Positions 43,071-51,411 of a stretch of 64,000 bases of DNA are shown piece after piece. This stretch comes from VRUE01 sp963708115 (lineage in GTDB: Bacteria; Actinomycetota; Thermoleophilia; Solirubrobacterales; 70-9): NCBI GenBank assembly GCA_963708115.1, contig CAVPRX010000001.1, forward strand, positions 558,001 through 622,000. The letters are read 5' to 3'. Numbering within the stretch: the stretch's first letter is position 1; every line of letters starts with the position of its first letter. The notes beneath the pieces are model-generated. The model had not been told where the DNA came from. It searched no databases and saw only the letters and a program-made list of their open reading frames with translations. The position numbers were made by a program, and so were the translations under genes.

Positions 43071-43733
43071 CTACGAGAGCGAGCGTTGACGTGTGGCCTC
43101 GAAAAGCAGTGCGGCTGCGGCTGCAGAGACGTTGAGCGAGTCGACTTTGCCGCCTTTGGGAAGAGAGACGAGACCGTCACACGCTGACGCGACTCGGGGG
43201 CGGATGCCTTTGCCCTCGCCGCCTAGGACGAGGATGGTCGAGCCGGTGAGGTCGGTGTTCCAAGGAGCTTGGCTGCCCTCCGCATCAGCACCCCAGATCC
43301 AGAAACCGGCGGCCTTTGCCTCGGCCAGCCAGTCGGCGAGGTTGCGGATGCGGGCGATGTCGATGTGCTCGACCGCCCCCGCTGACGCCTTGCAAGTGAC
43401 CGCCGTCACCTCAGCCGAACGCCGTTCGGGAACGACCACGCCGGCTGCGCCGGCGAACTCGGCCGAGCGGCAGACCGCGCCAAGATTACGCGGGTCCTGG
43501 ACCTGATCGAGCACGACCAGCAACGCTCCCTCGCGCTGCAGCAGCGCATTTGGGTCCGCGTACGGATACGGATCGACCTCGGCGACGACTCCCTGGTGGT
43601 CGGGGGAGCCGCAGAGCCCCTCCAGCTCCTCGGCGGAAGTCTCCGGCGCACGCCAGACCCGACGCACACCGCGCCTACCATGCTCCGCCTCCTCCACCGG
43701 GCGGCGGCCATAGATGACCCGAGCGTCAGCCAC
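43071..43733 (-). CDS. rlmB: TrmH/SpoU-family 23S rRNA 2'-O-methyltransferase (RlmB-like)
   Basis: A 220-residue SPOUT methyltransferase. A short substrate-binding N-terminus (VIYGRRPVEEAEHG) precedes the knotted catalytic domain: motif 1 LVVLDQVQDPRNLGAVCRSA, motif 2 LVLGGEGKGIRP, and motif 3 SLPKGGKVDSLNVSAAAAAL. RlmB methylates the ribose of G2251 in E. coli 23S rRNA. The family's usual length is about 240-250, so the N-terminal domain is slightly short. It lies between cysS and sigH, the same neighbourhood as in Bacillus. Confidence 0.9.
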   Translation of the reverse strand: MADARVIYGRRPVEEAEHGRRGVRRVWRAPETSAEELEGLCGSPDHQGVVAEVDPYPYADPNALLQREGALLVVLDQVQDPRNLGAVCRSAEFAGAAGVVVPERRSAEVTAVTCKASAGAVEHIDIARIRNLADWLAEAKAAGFWIWGADAEGSQAPWNTDLTGSTILVLGGEGKGIRPRVASACDGLVSLPKGGKVDSLNVSAAAAALLFEATRQRSLS

Positions 43734-43978
43734 GCTTAGCCATGACGGTCAACAGAGCAAGAACAACGGGCTGGGCCTGTCACGCATCCTCTTCCTTTCA
43801 CGTTCGCCATGTCCCTAGATTGCCACCTCGAGGACATTTTGCGCGTATCTGAAGGGTGCCGCATCCAGCGCTCCAGCTGCTCGGTCCTCATCGCCAGGAT
43901 TCTCCGACGGTCTCAAAGGCTGTGGAGCGAGACTTCGTCAGCCAAGCCCCGCTCCACAGGCGCTACCGCTAGCTACCG

Positions 43979-44662
43979 CTAGCTTCCGCTCACTTCGATC
44001 GCTGTTGCCGAACCTGCTTCGTTGGTGCCGCTGATTTCAGCGCCGATGTCCTGTTTGGCTTCGCTCGTTTCCGCAGTCCCGCCGCAGAGGATCCCGGTTC
44101 GAGTGGCTTTGATGCCGGTCACCGGGCCACCGAGACTGACCCTGCCGCCAGCGACATTTTCAATGGTGCCGCCTACAAGTCCGGTTTGGGCTGGGATTTT
44201 GTATGTACAGACCGAGCTGCTATGCGCAGCGCTGCTGTATGCGTGAATTTCAATGAATTTTTCAAATTCACATACGAAATCAAATATAAGGTGAAACCTT
44301 AGAGGTTTGATCTTAACGCCGATGTGCACGGCCAGATCACAACCGTTCATTGTAACTGTGGCAGGTGCTTTCAGTTCGCCAATAAAAGCAGTGCAGTTGC
44401 TGAATGTGTACTTAAGTGTAAATGTCGTAAGTGGCGGAAACACAAACCCATGGGGTGTTTCATTGACTTTGCCCCAGTCTATTTTGTTCTGACATTCTAA
44501 TTTCTGGCCAAACATTGTAAGCGTGAAGTTACTTTCTTCTCCTTGTAGTTTCACCGGTCCGTCCGATGTGAGTTCACCGGCCGACGCAGCGGAGGCAACG
44601 GTTACGCTCATTGCAACGACGGCGATGAGGACGAGACCAAGGGTCTTGAGGTTGCGAATCAT
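43979..44662 (-). CDS. Secreted hypothetical protein, AT-rich gene
   Basis: A 227-residue protein with a signal peptide (TLGLVLIAVVAMSVTVASAA, cleavage near SAG-E). The mature region is rich in beta-type sequence with six cysteines (LECQNK, FSNCTAF, NGCDLA, FVCEFE, SVCTYK, ILCGG), suggesting disulfides. The family looks like one expanded in this order (many paralogues as I recall it), but I cannot name it. The gene is clearly lower in GC than its neighbours (for example 44220-44480). A gap of about 245 bases downstream shows only a short CGCTAGCTAC repeat. Confidence 0.65.
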   Translation of the reverse strand: MIRNLKTLGLVLIAVVAMSVTVASAASAGELTSDGPVKLQGEESNFTLTMFGQKLECQNKIDWGKVNETPHGFVFPPLTTFTLKYTFSNCTAFIGELKAPATVTMNGCDLAVHIGVKIKPLRFHLIFDFVCEFEKFIEIHAYSSAAHSSSVCTYKIPAQTGLVGGTIENVAGGRVSLGGPVTGIKATRTGILCGGTAETSEAKQDIGAEISGTNEAGSATAIEVSGS

Positions 44663-44786
44663 TTGTCTTCCCCTTCGGATCGCGGTGGTGCGACAGCGGT
44701 TTCTATGCTGTAAACACCTTGATTAATTAGAGAAGAGATAACAACCTAGAAGCCCTGCGGTCAAGTGGGGCTCGATGCTGTTGAGC

Positions 44787-46250
44787 TCACCCACCGATGC
44801 CACTTGGACCGTCAACACGCCGATGGCCGCTTGACACGAGCTTCGCGCCCTCCGCGGAGTCCCGGACCTCCCAGCCCAACTCGGCCAACCGGTCCCGGAT
44901 CTCATCCGCACGACCAAAGTCCTTGGCAGCCCGAGCCGCCTCACGCTCAGCCAGCAGCTCCTCCGCCTCAGCATCCTCAGCCAGCTCAACCTCCGCCAAC
45001 GACCCAAGCCCAACAAGCTCCAACATCCCGCGGACCGCCTCCGCTGCCCCCGGAACCTCCCCCCGGTTCGCTTCCGCAACAAGCTCAAACACCTCGGCCA
45101 TAGCCCGTGGGGTATTGAAGTCGTCAGCCAAGGCATCCCGGAAGGCGCCGAGGCGAGCGTCGGGGGGTCCCCCGATGGGAACTTGTGAGCTCGGCGGGTG
45201 AGGTCCTTCAGCCGGCGATTCGTCGCGGGTTCCCAGCGGGGGACCCCCCGACGCTCGCCCCCCCTCCCCCACCGGATGCTCCCGAAAGAAGTTCCTCAGC
45301 CGCTCCACCTGCGCCACGGCCTGTTCCATCTGCTCAGCCCCAAACGCCAACGGCTGCCGGTAATGCCCGGAGACCAGGTACGCCACCACCGCCTCGCGCC
45401 CATATCGATCAAGCGCCTCGGAGAGCTGGAAGATGTTGCCCTCCGACTTCGACATCTTCTCGGCGTCGGTCTCGACCATGCCGTTGTGCATCCAGAGACG
45501 GGCAAACGGGCGACCCGCCGCCTCGGACTGCGCGATCTCGTTCTCGTGATGAGGGAAGACGAGGTCCGAGCCGCCGCCGTGGATCGCGAAGGACGGCCCC
45601 AGCTCAGCCTCGGCCATCGCCGAGCACTCGATGTGCCAGCCCGGTCGACCCGGCCCCCAGGGCGAGTCCCAGCTCGTGTCCTCGCCCTGCTTGTGAGCCT
45701 TCCAAAGGGCGAAATCGAGTGGGCTCTCCTTCAGCGATGCAGAACCCGCCTCCTCACCTTGGTCCATGTCCTCGGTGCGCCGGTTGGAGAGCTTGCCGTA
45801 GTCACCGAAGCTGCCGACGCGGAAGTAGACGTCACCGCCGGACTCATAGGCGTGCCCTGACTCGACCAAGTCGGCGATCAGGGCGACGATCGCCCCGATC
45901 GTCTCGGTTGCAAGCGGCTCAGCTTCGGGGCGGCCGAGGCCGAGGCGATCGGTGTCCTCGAGGTAGGCCCGCGTCATCCGCTCGGCGAACTCGGCCGAGG
46001 GAGCACCCGCAGCCCGCGCCGCGTCGTAGATCTTGTCGTTGATGTCGGTGACGTTGATGACGAGACGGGCCTTGTAGCCCTCGCCCTGCAAAAACCGAGC
46101 AAGCAAGGAAAACACGACGAACGGCCGTGCGTTCCCGATATGAATCCGGCTGTAGACCGTGGGGCCGCACGCATAGATCCCGATCTCCTCGTCGGAGTCG
46201 AGCGCGCGCAGCTCGCCGCTCAGCGTGTCTCTGATCCGCACCTCTCGCAT
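44787..46250 (-). CDS. cysS: Cysteinyl-tRNA synthetase
   Basis: A 487-residue class I aminoacyl-tRNA synthetase charging tRNA-Cys. HIGN (residues 37-40) is the HIGH motif and KMSKSEGN (265-272) the KMSKS loop; the zinc site uses Cys28 (YACGPTVY), Cys209 (HIECSAM) and the HHENE cluster at 234-238. The anticodon-side helices start at DDFNTPRAM. Residues ~331-366 (GRASGGPPLGTRDESPAEGP and on) are a Pro/Gly-rich insertion encoded by a palindromic repeat (45153-45259) just before the conserved AFRDALADDFNTPRA segment. The start ATG at 46250 fits the family. Confidence 0.94.
   Translation of the reverse strand: MREVRIRDTLSGELRALDSDEEIGIYACGPTVYSRIHIGNARPFVVFSLLARFLQGEGYKARLVINVTDINDKIYDAARAAGAPSAEFAERMTRAYLEDTDRLGLGRPEAEPLATETIGAIVALIADLVESGHAYESGGDVYFRVGSFGDYGKLSNRRTEDMDQGEEAGSASLKESPLDFALWKAHKQGEDTSWDSPWGPGRPGWHIECSAMAEAELGPSFAIHGGGSDLVFPHHENEIAQSEAAGRPFARLWMHNGMVETDAEKMSKSEGNIFQLSEALDRYGREAVVAYLVSGHYRQPLAFGAEQMEQAVAQVERLRNFFREHPVGEGGRASGGPPLGTRDESPAEGPHPPSSQVPIGGPPDARLGAFRDALADDFNTPRAMAEVFELVAEANRGEVPGAAEAVRGMLELVGLGSLAEVELAEDAEAEELLAEREAARAAKDFGRADEIRDRLAELGWEVRDSAEGAKLVSSGHRRVDGPSGIGG
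45153..45259. repeat. Palindromic element, family A, copy 2, in frame inside cysS
   Basis: Perfect 21-bp inverted repeat (45153-45173 / 45239-45259) around an interior that begins with GGGAACTTGTGAG and ends with GCGGGTTCCC, the same landmarks as in the 12553-12664 element. The GGGAAC and GTTCCC segments extend the stem. It contributes about 36 codons to CysS without introducing a stop. Confidence 0.8.
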
Positions 46251-46271
46251 CGGTCCGGATGCTAGAGGGGA

Positions 46272-47123
46272 CTAGAAGGTGCGGTATCCCGAGCCCGAGA
46301 CTTCGTCGCGAGCCCAGGTCGGCGCGGTCTCATCGGCCGCGGCCAGCACCTCGCGCCGCGCCTTCTTGGCGCTGGCCTTGATCTCGTCCTCGGCGGCGCG
46401 CCGCAGCCGCTCCTCACGCTGTTCGGCCTGGCCGCGGATCCGCTCCGACTCGGCCTGCAGCTGCTCCTCGGCGCGCGCCTTGGCCTTCTCGGTCGCGTCG
46501 CCTTCGACCTTCTCGATCAGCTTTTGCACCCGCTCCTCGGCCTCGCGACGGACGTCGACGGTGCCCTGCATCACCCGCTCCTCGATCTCGGCCTCGAGCC
46601 GGACGGCGATCTGGTGTGCCTCTTGGGCGCGCGCCTCAGCCTCGGCTGCGCGCTGCTCGGCCGCGGCGACCCGGCGGTCGGCCTCGGCCTGCGCCTTTTC
46701 GAGCACCTCGCCGGTCCGTTTGGAAGCCTCCGCTTCGACCCGCTTGACCGCGTTGGCGGTGATCTGGTCGGCCTGCGCCCTGCTCGCGGTCATCTGCGTG
46801 GCAAACGCCTCGCGATCGGCCTCGGCCCGCTTCTGTGCCCGCTCGAAGGCCTTCTCGGCTCGATCGCGGGCCTCCTCGGCGTGGGCCACCCGCGCCTCGA
46901 CCGCGCGGCGCTTCTCGCGCTCGGCGGCGATCCGCTCACGGCCTTCCTCGCCGAGCTTCGCCAGGGTCGCCTCCGCCCGCGCCTTGATCGCATCGCGGCC
47001 GGCCTCGGCCTCGGCGACGCGCGCCTCGCTCTGTCGCACCCACTCGAGTGCCTGGCCGGCGACACCGTGAAGCTCCTCGGTCGCTTCAGCGACTGCGCTC
47101 AGCTTGACTGCTGGATCGCCCAT
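46272..47123 (-). CDS. Coiled-coil protein (DivIVA-like or scaffolding)
   Basis: A 283-residue protein that is almost wholly coiled coil from residue ~15 to 260, dominated by Ala, Glu, Arg and Lys with heptad patterning (RVEAEASKRTGEVLEKAQAE, ERVQKLIEKVEGDATEKAKA). No transmembrane segment or signal peptide. The ATG at 47123 (GDPAVKLSAVAEATEEL) was chosen since upstream in-frame codons overlap a likely promoter. Actinobacterial proteins of this type include DivIVA-like and Wag31-like scaffolds, but no N-terminal DivIVA motif is seen. Located 21 bases upstream of cysS. Confidence 0.65.
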   Translation of the reverse strand: MGDPAVKLSAVAEATEELHGVAGQALEWVRQSEARVAEAEAGRDAIKARAEATLAKLGEEGRERIAAEREKRRAVEARVAHAEEARDRAEKAFERAQKRAEADREAFATQMTASRAQADQITANAVKRVEAEASKRTGEVLEKAQAEADRRVAAAEQRAAEAEARAQEAHQIAVRLEAEIEERVMQGTVDVRREAEERVQKLIEKVEGDATEKAKARAEEQLQAESERIRGQAEQREERLRRAAEDEIKASAKKARREVLAAADETAPTWARDEVSGSGYRTF

Positions 47124-47221
47124 TGGTCGCAACTTACTACGGGCTCCGGAAGCCACGCCACCCCTCGCTCCCGCAAATAGCCGCAATTAGCGGCAGCAGC
47201 CCAAATAGAGGCTTTCAGAGC

Positions 47222-48871
47222 CTAAGCGGACTTCTCAGCCTCGCGCGCGTGCAGTTCGCGCTTGAGGATCTTGCCGGTCGCATTGCGCGGCAGCTCGTCC
47301 ACGAACTCGACTTCGCGCGGCGCCTTGTAGCCGGCGAGGTGCTCCTTGACATGGCCTTTGAGATTTTCCTCGGAGACCTCAGCACCCTTGTTGACGACGA
47401 CGAACGCCTTCAGGCGCTGGCCGAACTCGTCGTCCTCGACGCCGATCACGGCCACCTCGACCACTGCCTCGTGGTCGGCGAGCAGATCCTCGACCTCGCG
47501 GGGAAAGACGTTCTCGCCGCCGGAGACGATCATCTCGTCGTCGCGACCGTCGATGAAGAGCCGGCCGGCCGGATCGATGTGGCCGACGTCGCCGCTGCTC
47601 AACAGCCCGTCGATCGCGTCCTTGCCGCCGCCGCCGGTGTAGCCCTCGAAGGACATCTCGTTGCCGACGAAGATGCGGCCAACGTCTCCGCTGGGAACCT
47701 CGTGACCTTGTTCGTCGTAGAGCCGCACCACGGTGCCCCGCGGCGCCCGTCCGGCGGTGCCGGGCGCGGCACGCAATTCCTCCGGGGTGGCGACGGTTGC
47801 GTAGGCGACCTCGGTCGACCCATAGAGGTTGTAGATGTTGTCGCCGAAGCGATCCATCCAGGCAATCGCCAGGTCACCCGGCAGCGACGAGCCCGAGATC
47901 GAGGCGATCCGCAGCGAGGAGAGGTCGTACTTGTCGAGCGTCTCCTCGGGCAGCTGGAGAATGCGCTGGATCATCACCGGGACCGCGCCGAGGACCTGGG
48001 CGCGGTGCTCCTGCACGGCCTGCAAGGTCCCCTCCGGGTCGAAGCGGCGGCGCAGCACGATCGTCGAGGAGGTCGGCAGGCTCATGATGAAGTGAAAGAA
48101 GCCCCAGGAGTGAAAGAGCGGCGCCGCGATCATCATCGTGTCGCGGCTTCGGAAGGGGATCCGGTCGATCAGCGCCGCCAGCGCGAACAGCCCGTCGGGG
48201 CTGGAGCGCTGCGCCCCCTTCGGCGTCCCCGTCGTGCCCGAGGTGAGGATGACGAAGCGCGGTTTGTCGGGTGGTGGCTTCAGGTTCGAGTCGCCGGCCG
48301 AGGCAATCAGGGAGTCGAGCGTCGTGGCCTCGGACTCGCCGTCAGCCCATCCGACAACCCGCTCCACGCTCGCGTCGACCCCGTCGAGCAGGTCGGCGAA
48401 CTCCTCGTCGTAAACGAGGACCTTGGGACCCTCGCGGCGCATCACCTCGGTGAGTTGGGGCCCGGCGAACATCGTGTTGAGATAGAGCGCACTGGCGCCG
48501 AGCTTGGCGGCCGCGAGCGTCACCTCGATGAAGCCCCGGTGGTTGCGGCACATGATCCCGATCCCGTCTCCGTAGCCGATCCCCATCCGCTCGAAGGCAT
48601 GGGCAAGCGCGTTGCTGCGCCGCTGCAGCTGCTCGAAGGTGAGCGAGCCGCGCTCATCGATCAACGCGGTCTCATCCGGATAGTGAATCGCCGCGGTGGT
48701 GATGCCGAGGGCGGGCGAGGCGCCCCAGCGGACCAGGGCGGAAACGACCTTCATCGCCTTGTCGGGTCGATGCAGAGCGACGACGCCGGCCTCGTGCAGC
48801 ACCTTGACCTCAAAGGCTTTGTCCGAGGCCGCCTGGCGCGCACTTGCCGCAATCGATCCGAGCGTTGCCAT
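47222..48871 (-). CDS. Acyl-CoA synthetase (AMP-forming, ANL superfamily)
   Basis: A 549-residue adenylate-forming enzyme activating a carboxylic acid as acyl-AMP and then acyl-CoA. Core motifs: ILTSGTTGTPKGAQ (P-loop-like A3, near residue 210), NLYGSTEVAYATVATPEE (A5), SSGDVGHIDPAGRLFIDGRD (A7/A8 with the aspartate binding ATP ribose) and LPRNATGKILKRELHARE (A10 lysine). The N-terminal region (ALHRPDKAMKVVSALVRWG) is typical of fatty-acyl-CoA synthetases. It interrupts the ispF-cysS neighbourhood and ends 99 bases before the coiled-coil gene. Confidence 0.9.
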   Translation of the reverse strand: MATLGSIAASARQAASDKAFEVKVLHEAGVVALHRPDKAMKVVSALVRWGASPALGITTAAIHYPDETALIDERGSLTFEQLQRRSNALAHAFERMGIGYGDGIGIMCRNHRGFIEVTLAAAKLGASALYLNTMFAGPQLTEVMRREGPKVLVYDEEFADLLDGVDASVERVVGWADGESEATTLDSLIASAGDSNLKPPPDKPRFVILTSGTTGTPKGAQRSSPDGLFALAALIDRIPFRSRDTMMIAAPLFHSWGFFHFIMSLPTSSTIVLRRRFDPEGTLQAVQEHRAQVLGAVPVMIQRILQLPEETLDKYDLSSLRIASISGSSLPGDLAIAWMDRFGDNIYNLYGSTEVAYATVATPEELRAAPGTAGRAPRGTVVRLYDEQGHEVPSGDVGRIFVGNEMSFEGYTGGGGKDAIDGLLSSGDVGHIDPAGRLFIDGRDDEMIVSGGENVFPREVEDLLADHEAVVEVAVIGVEDDEFGQRLKAFVVVNKGAEVSEENLKGHVKEHLAGYKAPREVEFVDELPRNATGKILKRELHAREAEKSA

Positions 48872-48885
48872 AAGGGTTCGAAAGC

Positions 48886-49341
48886 CTATTCGCTCTCCAC
48901 CGAAGCCACGGCTATGCAGGCGATTCCCTCGCCGCGGCCGATCCAGCCCATGCCCTCGTTGGTGGTCGCCTTGACGCTGACCCGCGCGGAGGTGGCCTCG
49001 GCGAGGATGCGCTCCATCTCTGCACGGTGGGCCGCCAGTCGGGGAGCCTCGCAGATCAGGGTGGCGTCGATATTGAGGATCCTGCCGCCGATCGTGCCCA
49101 CCGCGGTGCGCAACAGGTCGACCGAGTCGGCATCGCGCCAACGCTCGTCATCGTCGGGGAAGAGCGTGCCGATATCGCCCCCGCCGGCCGCTCCGAGCAG
49201 GGCGTCGATTACCGCGTGGGTGAGCACGTCGGCATCGGAGTGGCCGCTGAGCCCCCGCTCGTGCTCGATCTCGACCCCGCCCAGAATCAAAGGCCGGCCC
49301 TCGGCGAAGCGGTGACTGTCGTAGCCGATGCCGACGCTCAT
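48886..49341 (-). CDS. ispF: 2-C-methyl-D-erythritol 2,4-cyclodiphosphate synthase
   Basis: A 151-residue trimeric enzyme of the MEP isoprenoid pathway, forming the cyclic diphosphate from CDP-ME-2-phosphate. GIGYDSHRFAEGRPLILGGV (zinc ligands Asp and His at its start), GHSDADVLTHAVIDALLGAA, DIGTLFPDDD and KATTNEGMGWIGRGEGIACI are all present. Length is standard (~155-160). The ispD gene lies about 2 kb upstream on the same strand, separated by the PHP gene and the divergent DUF389 gene, so ispD and ispF are not directly adjacent here. Confidence 0.96.
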   Translation of the reverse strand: MSVGIGYDSHRFAEGRPLILGGVEIEHERGLSGHSDADVLTHAVIDALLGAAGGGDIGTLFPDDDERWRDADSVDLLRTAVGTIGGRILNIDATLICEAPRLAAHRAEMERILAEATSARVSVKATTNEGMGWIGRGEGIACIAVASVESE

Positions 49342-49345
49342 CAGT

Positions 49346-50191
49346 TCAGCGATTCTCGCTTACCCGGGTGGGCAATGGCTCCAAGCGACGCTGACGGCGC
49401 GCAAAGACGCTGATCTCCTCGACACCGAGGTCGGCGAGGAGCTCCAGGGCACGGTCGTAGCCGAAGCCGACCTGCTCGGGCAGGTGTGCGTCCGATGAGA
49501 GAGCGAACGGGGCGCCCGCCTCGACGCACATCTCGGCGAAGGCGGGTGCGGGATAGAGCTCGCCGACGGGCTTGCGCAGCCCGGCGGTCGAGAGCTCGAC
49601 CGCGATCCCGCTCTCGGCGATCGCCTCGACCGCGGGCTCGTAGTAATGACGGGGATCGCGCTCGGGCAGCGGCCGGGCAGGACCCCAGACCTTGACCAGG
49701 TCGGGGTGAGCGAGGATGTCGAAGAGACCCGAGCGAGCGCACTCGGCAAGCGCCTCGAAGTAGCGCCGCCAGACCTCGTCGGCATCTCCCCTTCCCTCCC
49801 AGACGTCCCAGCCCTCGTGATCGACCGCCGCCTCGCCGACGAAGTGGACCGAGCCGACCACGTAGTCGAAGTCGTGCGCCTCGAGCAGGTTCGCGGTGCG
49901 GTCTTCGGCACCGGGGACGAAGTCGCACTCGACCCCGAGCTTGAGACCGGCGCCGCGGACGAACTCGCAGTAGGCATCGAGGTCGTCGCGCGCCTGCTCC
50001 TCCCAGAAAGGGTGGCGCCAGAGCGTCAGGGCCTGGGTAAAGCGGTAGATGTGCTCGGAGACGCCCAGCTCGTCGATCCCGGCCGCCGCCGCGGCCTCGC
50101 GATAGCGCTCGATGTTCTCCGCGGTGAAGTACCGCTCGGTCGTCGTTTCGGGCTCGTCCGGCCGCAGATGGAGGTGGTAGTCGGTCAGCAT
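49346..50191 (-). CDS. PHP-domain phosphoesterase (histidinol-phosphatase type)
   Basis: A 281-residue PHP-fold metallohydrolase. HLHLRP near the N-terminus, GVSEHIYR, GVECDFVPG, VVGSVHFVG, DILAHPDLVK and SSDAHLPEQ are the metal-binding PHP motifs in order. The arrangement is that of HisK-type histidinol-phosphatases, which complete histidine synthesis in many bacteria, but related phosphatases share it. It ends four bases before the ispF start, so the two are probably cotranscribed. Confidence 0.82.
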   Translation of the reverse strand: MLTDYHLHLRPDEPETTTERYFTAENIERYREAAAAAGIDELGVSEHIYRFTQALTLWRHPFWEEQARDDLDAYCEFVRGAGLKLGVECDFVPGAEDRTANLLEAHDFDYVVGSVHFVGEAAVDHEGWDVWEGRGDADEVWRRYFEALAECARSGLFDILAHPDLVKVWGPARPLPERDPRHYYEPAVEAIAESGIAVELSTAGLRKPVGELYPAPAFAEMCVEAGAPFALSSDAHLPEQVGFGYDRALELLADLGVEEISVFARRQRRLEPLPTRVSENR

Positions 50192-50206
50192 CAGTCCCGC
50201 ACGTTA

Positions 50207-50256
50207 GACGTGCCGGTGATCGAGCACCCATACGGGCCTATAGCCACCGGCACGTC
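50207..50256. repeat. 50-nt palindromic element, family C, copy 3
   Basis: Ends GACGTGCCGGTG (50207-50218) and CACCGGCACGTC (50245-50256) pair perfectly. The interior ACCCATACGGGCCTATAG resembles the interior of copy 2 at 16891-16940 and contains CCC/GGG pairing. It fills the gap between two divergent start codons (50191 and 50273), so it cannot be a terminator for either gene. Confidence 0.75.
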
Positions 50257-50272
50257 CCAGTAGGGTCGGGAC

Positions 50273-51268
50273 GTGGTCCACCTGCGGATCGTGGTTCCTA
50301 GCCCCAAGTCCGAGCGCGTCCTCGGCCTGCTTGAAACGAACCCGTCGACCTGCAACCTGATCCACCTCCCCGGCGCCGCCCGCCAGCCACGCGGCGACGT
50401 GGTCCTCTGCGACGTCGCCCGCGAGGACGCCAGCATCGTGATCGAAGACCTCAAAGAGCTGGGTGTGGCCCGCGACGGTTCGATCGCGATGGAGCAGATC
50501 GACTCGCAGGTCTCCGACGCGGCAAAGCGTGCCGAGCGGGCCGCATGGGGAATCCCCTCGGACGCCGTGATCTGGGAGGAGGTCGAGGCCCGCACCTCGG
50601 AGAGCAGCGAGCTGGGTGGCAACTTCCTGGTCTTCATGATCCTGGCCTGCCTGATCGGCTCGGTCGGGATCTTCACCGGATCGCCGATCCTGATCGTCGG
50701 GGCGATGGTCGTCGGGCCTGAGTTCGGGCCATTGGCGGGCCTCTGCGTCGCGGCCGTCGAGCGCCGTCGCGGGGTTGCCCTGCGTTCGCTGACGGCCCTT
50801 GCGGTCGGCTTCCCGGTAGGGATCACCGCAGCCTTCGCCTTCACCCTCATCTGCGTCGCGACCGGCCTGGTCGATGCCGGCTTCAAGAGCGTCGACAACC
50901 CGCTGACCCAGTTCATCGCCCGCCCGGACGCGTTCTCGATCATCGTCGCTGTCTTCGCCGGCGCGGCGGGCGTCCTCTCCCTCACCTCGGCCAAGTCCGG
51001 CGCGCTGATCGGCGTGCTGATCTCGGTGACGACGATCCCGGCCGCAGCGAACATCGGCGTCGCGGCCGCGCTTGGCAACTGGAGCGACTGGCGTGGAGCC
51101 ATGGCTCAGCTCAGCCTCAACCTGATCGGCATCGTCGCCGCCGGCATCTGCACGCTCTTCGTCGAGCGCAGGCTCTTCGAGCGACGCCGGCAACGTCATC
51201 TCGCCGACGGGACCAGGGCCGCGGCCGGCCTGCCCGCCGATCGCCCAGGAAGCATGTCGCGGCGATGA
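50273..51268 (+). CDS. DUF389 family membrane protein
   Basis: A 331-residue protein. The N-terminal ~110 residues form a soluble domain (VVPSPKSERVLGLLETNPST), followed by about six transmembrane helices from residue ~118 (FLVFMILACLIGSVGIFTGS, ILIVGAMVVGPEFGPLAGLC, ALRSLTALAVGFPVGITAAF, FSIIVAVFAGAAGVLSLTSA). The GPEFGP and SLTSAKSGALIGVLISVTTI segments are diagnostic of DUF389, a family of unknown function in bacteria and archaea. Start GTG at 50273. A 48-residue gene overlaps its stop. Confidence 0.88.
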   Translation: MVHLRIVVPSPKSERVLGLLETNPSTCNLIHLPGAARQPRGDVVLCDVAREDASIVIEDLKELGVARDGSIAMEQIDSQVSDAAKRAERAAWGIPSDAVIWEEVEARTSESSELGGNFLVFMILACLIGSVGIFTGSPILIVGAMVVGPEFGPLAGLCVAAVERRRGVALRSLTALAVGFPVGITAAFAFTLICVATGLVDAGFKSVDNPLTQFIARPDAFSIIVAVFAGAAGVLSLTSAKSGALIGVLISVTTIPAAANIGVAAALGNWSDWRGAMAQLSLNLIGIVAAGICTLFVERRLFERRRQRHLADGTRAAAGLPADRPGSMSRR

Positions 51269-51411
51269 TCCGCCAGCTCGCGGTCATGCTCGGCGCCTTT
51301 GCGCTCGGGACGGCGATCGCGGGCGCACTCGGCGCCGTCAGCCTCGGCGTCGCCCTCGGCGTCGGCCAGATCTGCTTCGCGGCGGCGCTTACCTGGGTGC
51401 TACTGAGCTGA
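51265..51411 (+). CDS. 48-residue hydrophobic peptide coupled to the DUF389 gene
   Basis: A short reading frame starting with ATG overlapping the DUF389 stop (ATGA). It encodes 48 residues, mostly one long hydrophobic/glycine-rich segment (AVMLGAFALGTAIAGALGAV, then ALTWVLLS). The coupling and the transmembrane character make it a plausible small membrane protein. It runs 12 bases into the 3' end of ispD on the opposite strand. There is no homology evidence. Confidence 0.5.
   Translation: MIRQLAVMLGAFALGTAIAGALGAVSLGVALGVGQICFAAALTWVLLS

Noticed and set aside
43930..43990. Short repeats of CGCTAGCTAC near the end of the secreted protein gene as a CRISPR or tandem array
   Set aside because: Only two or three partial units without regular spacers.
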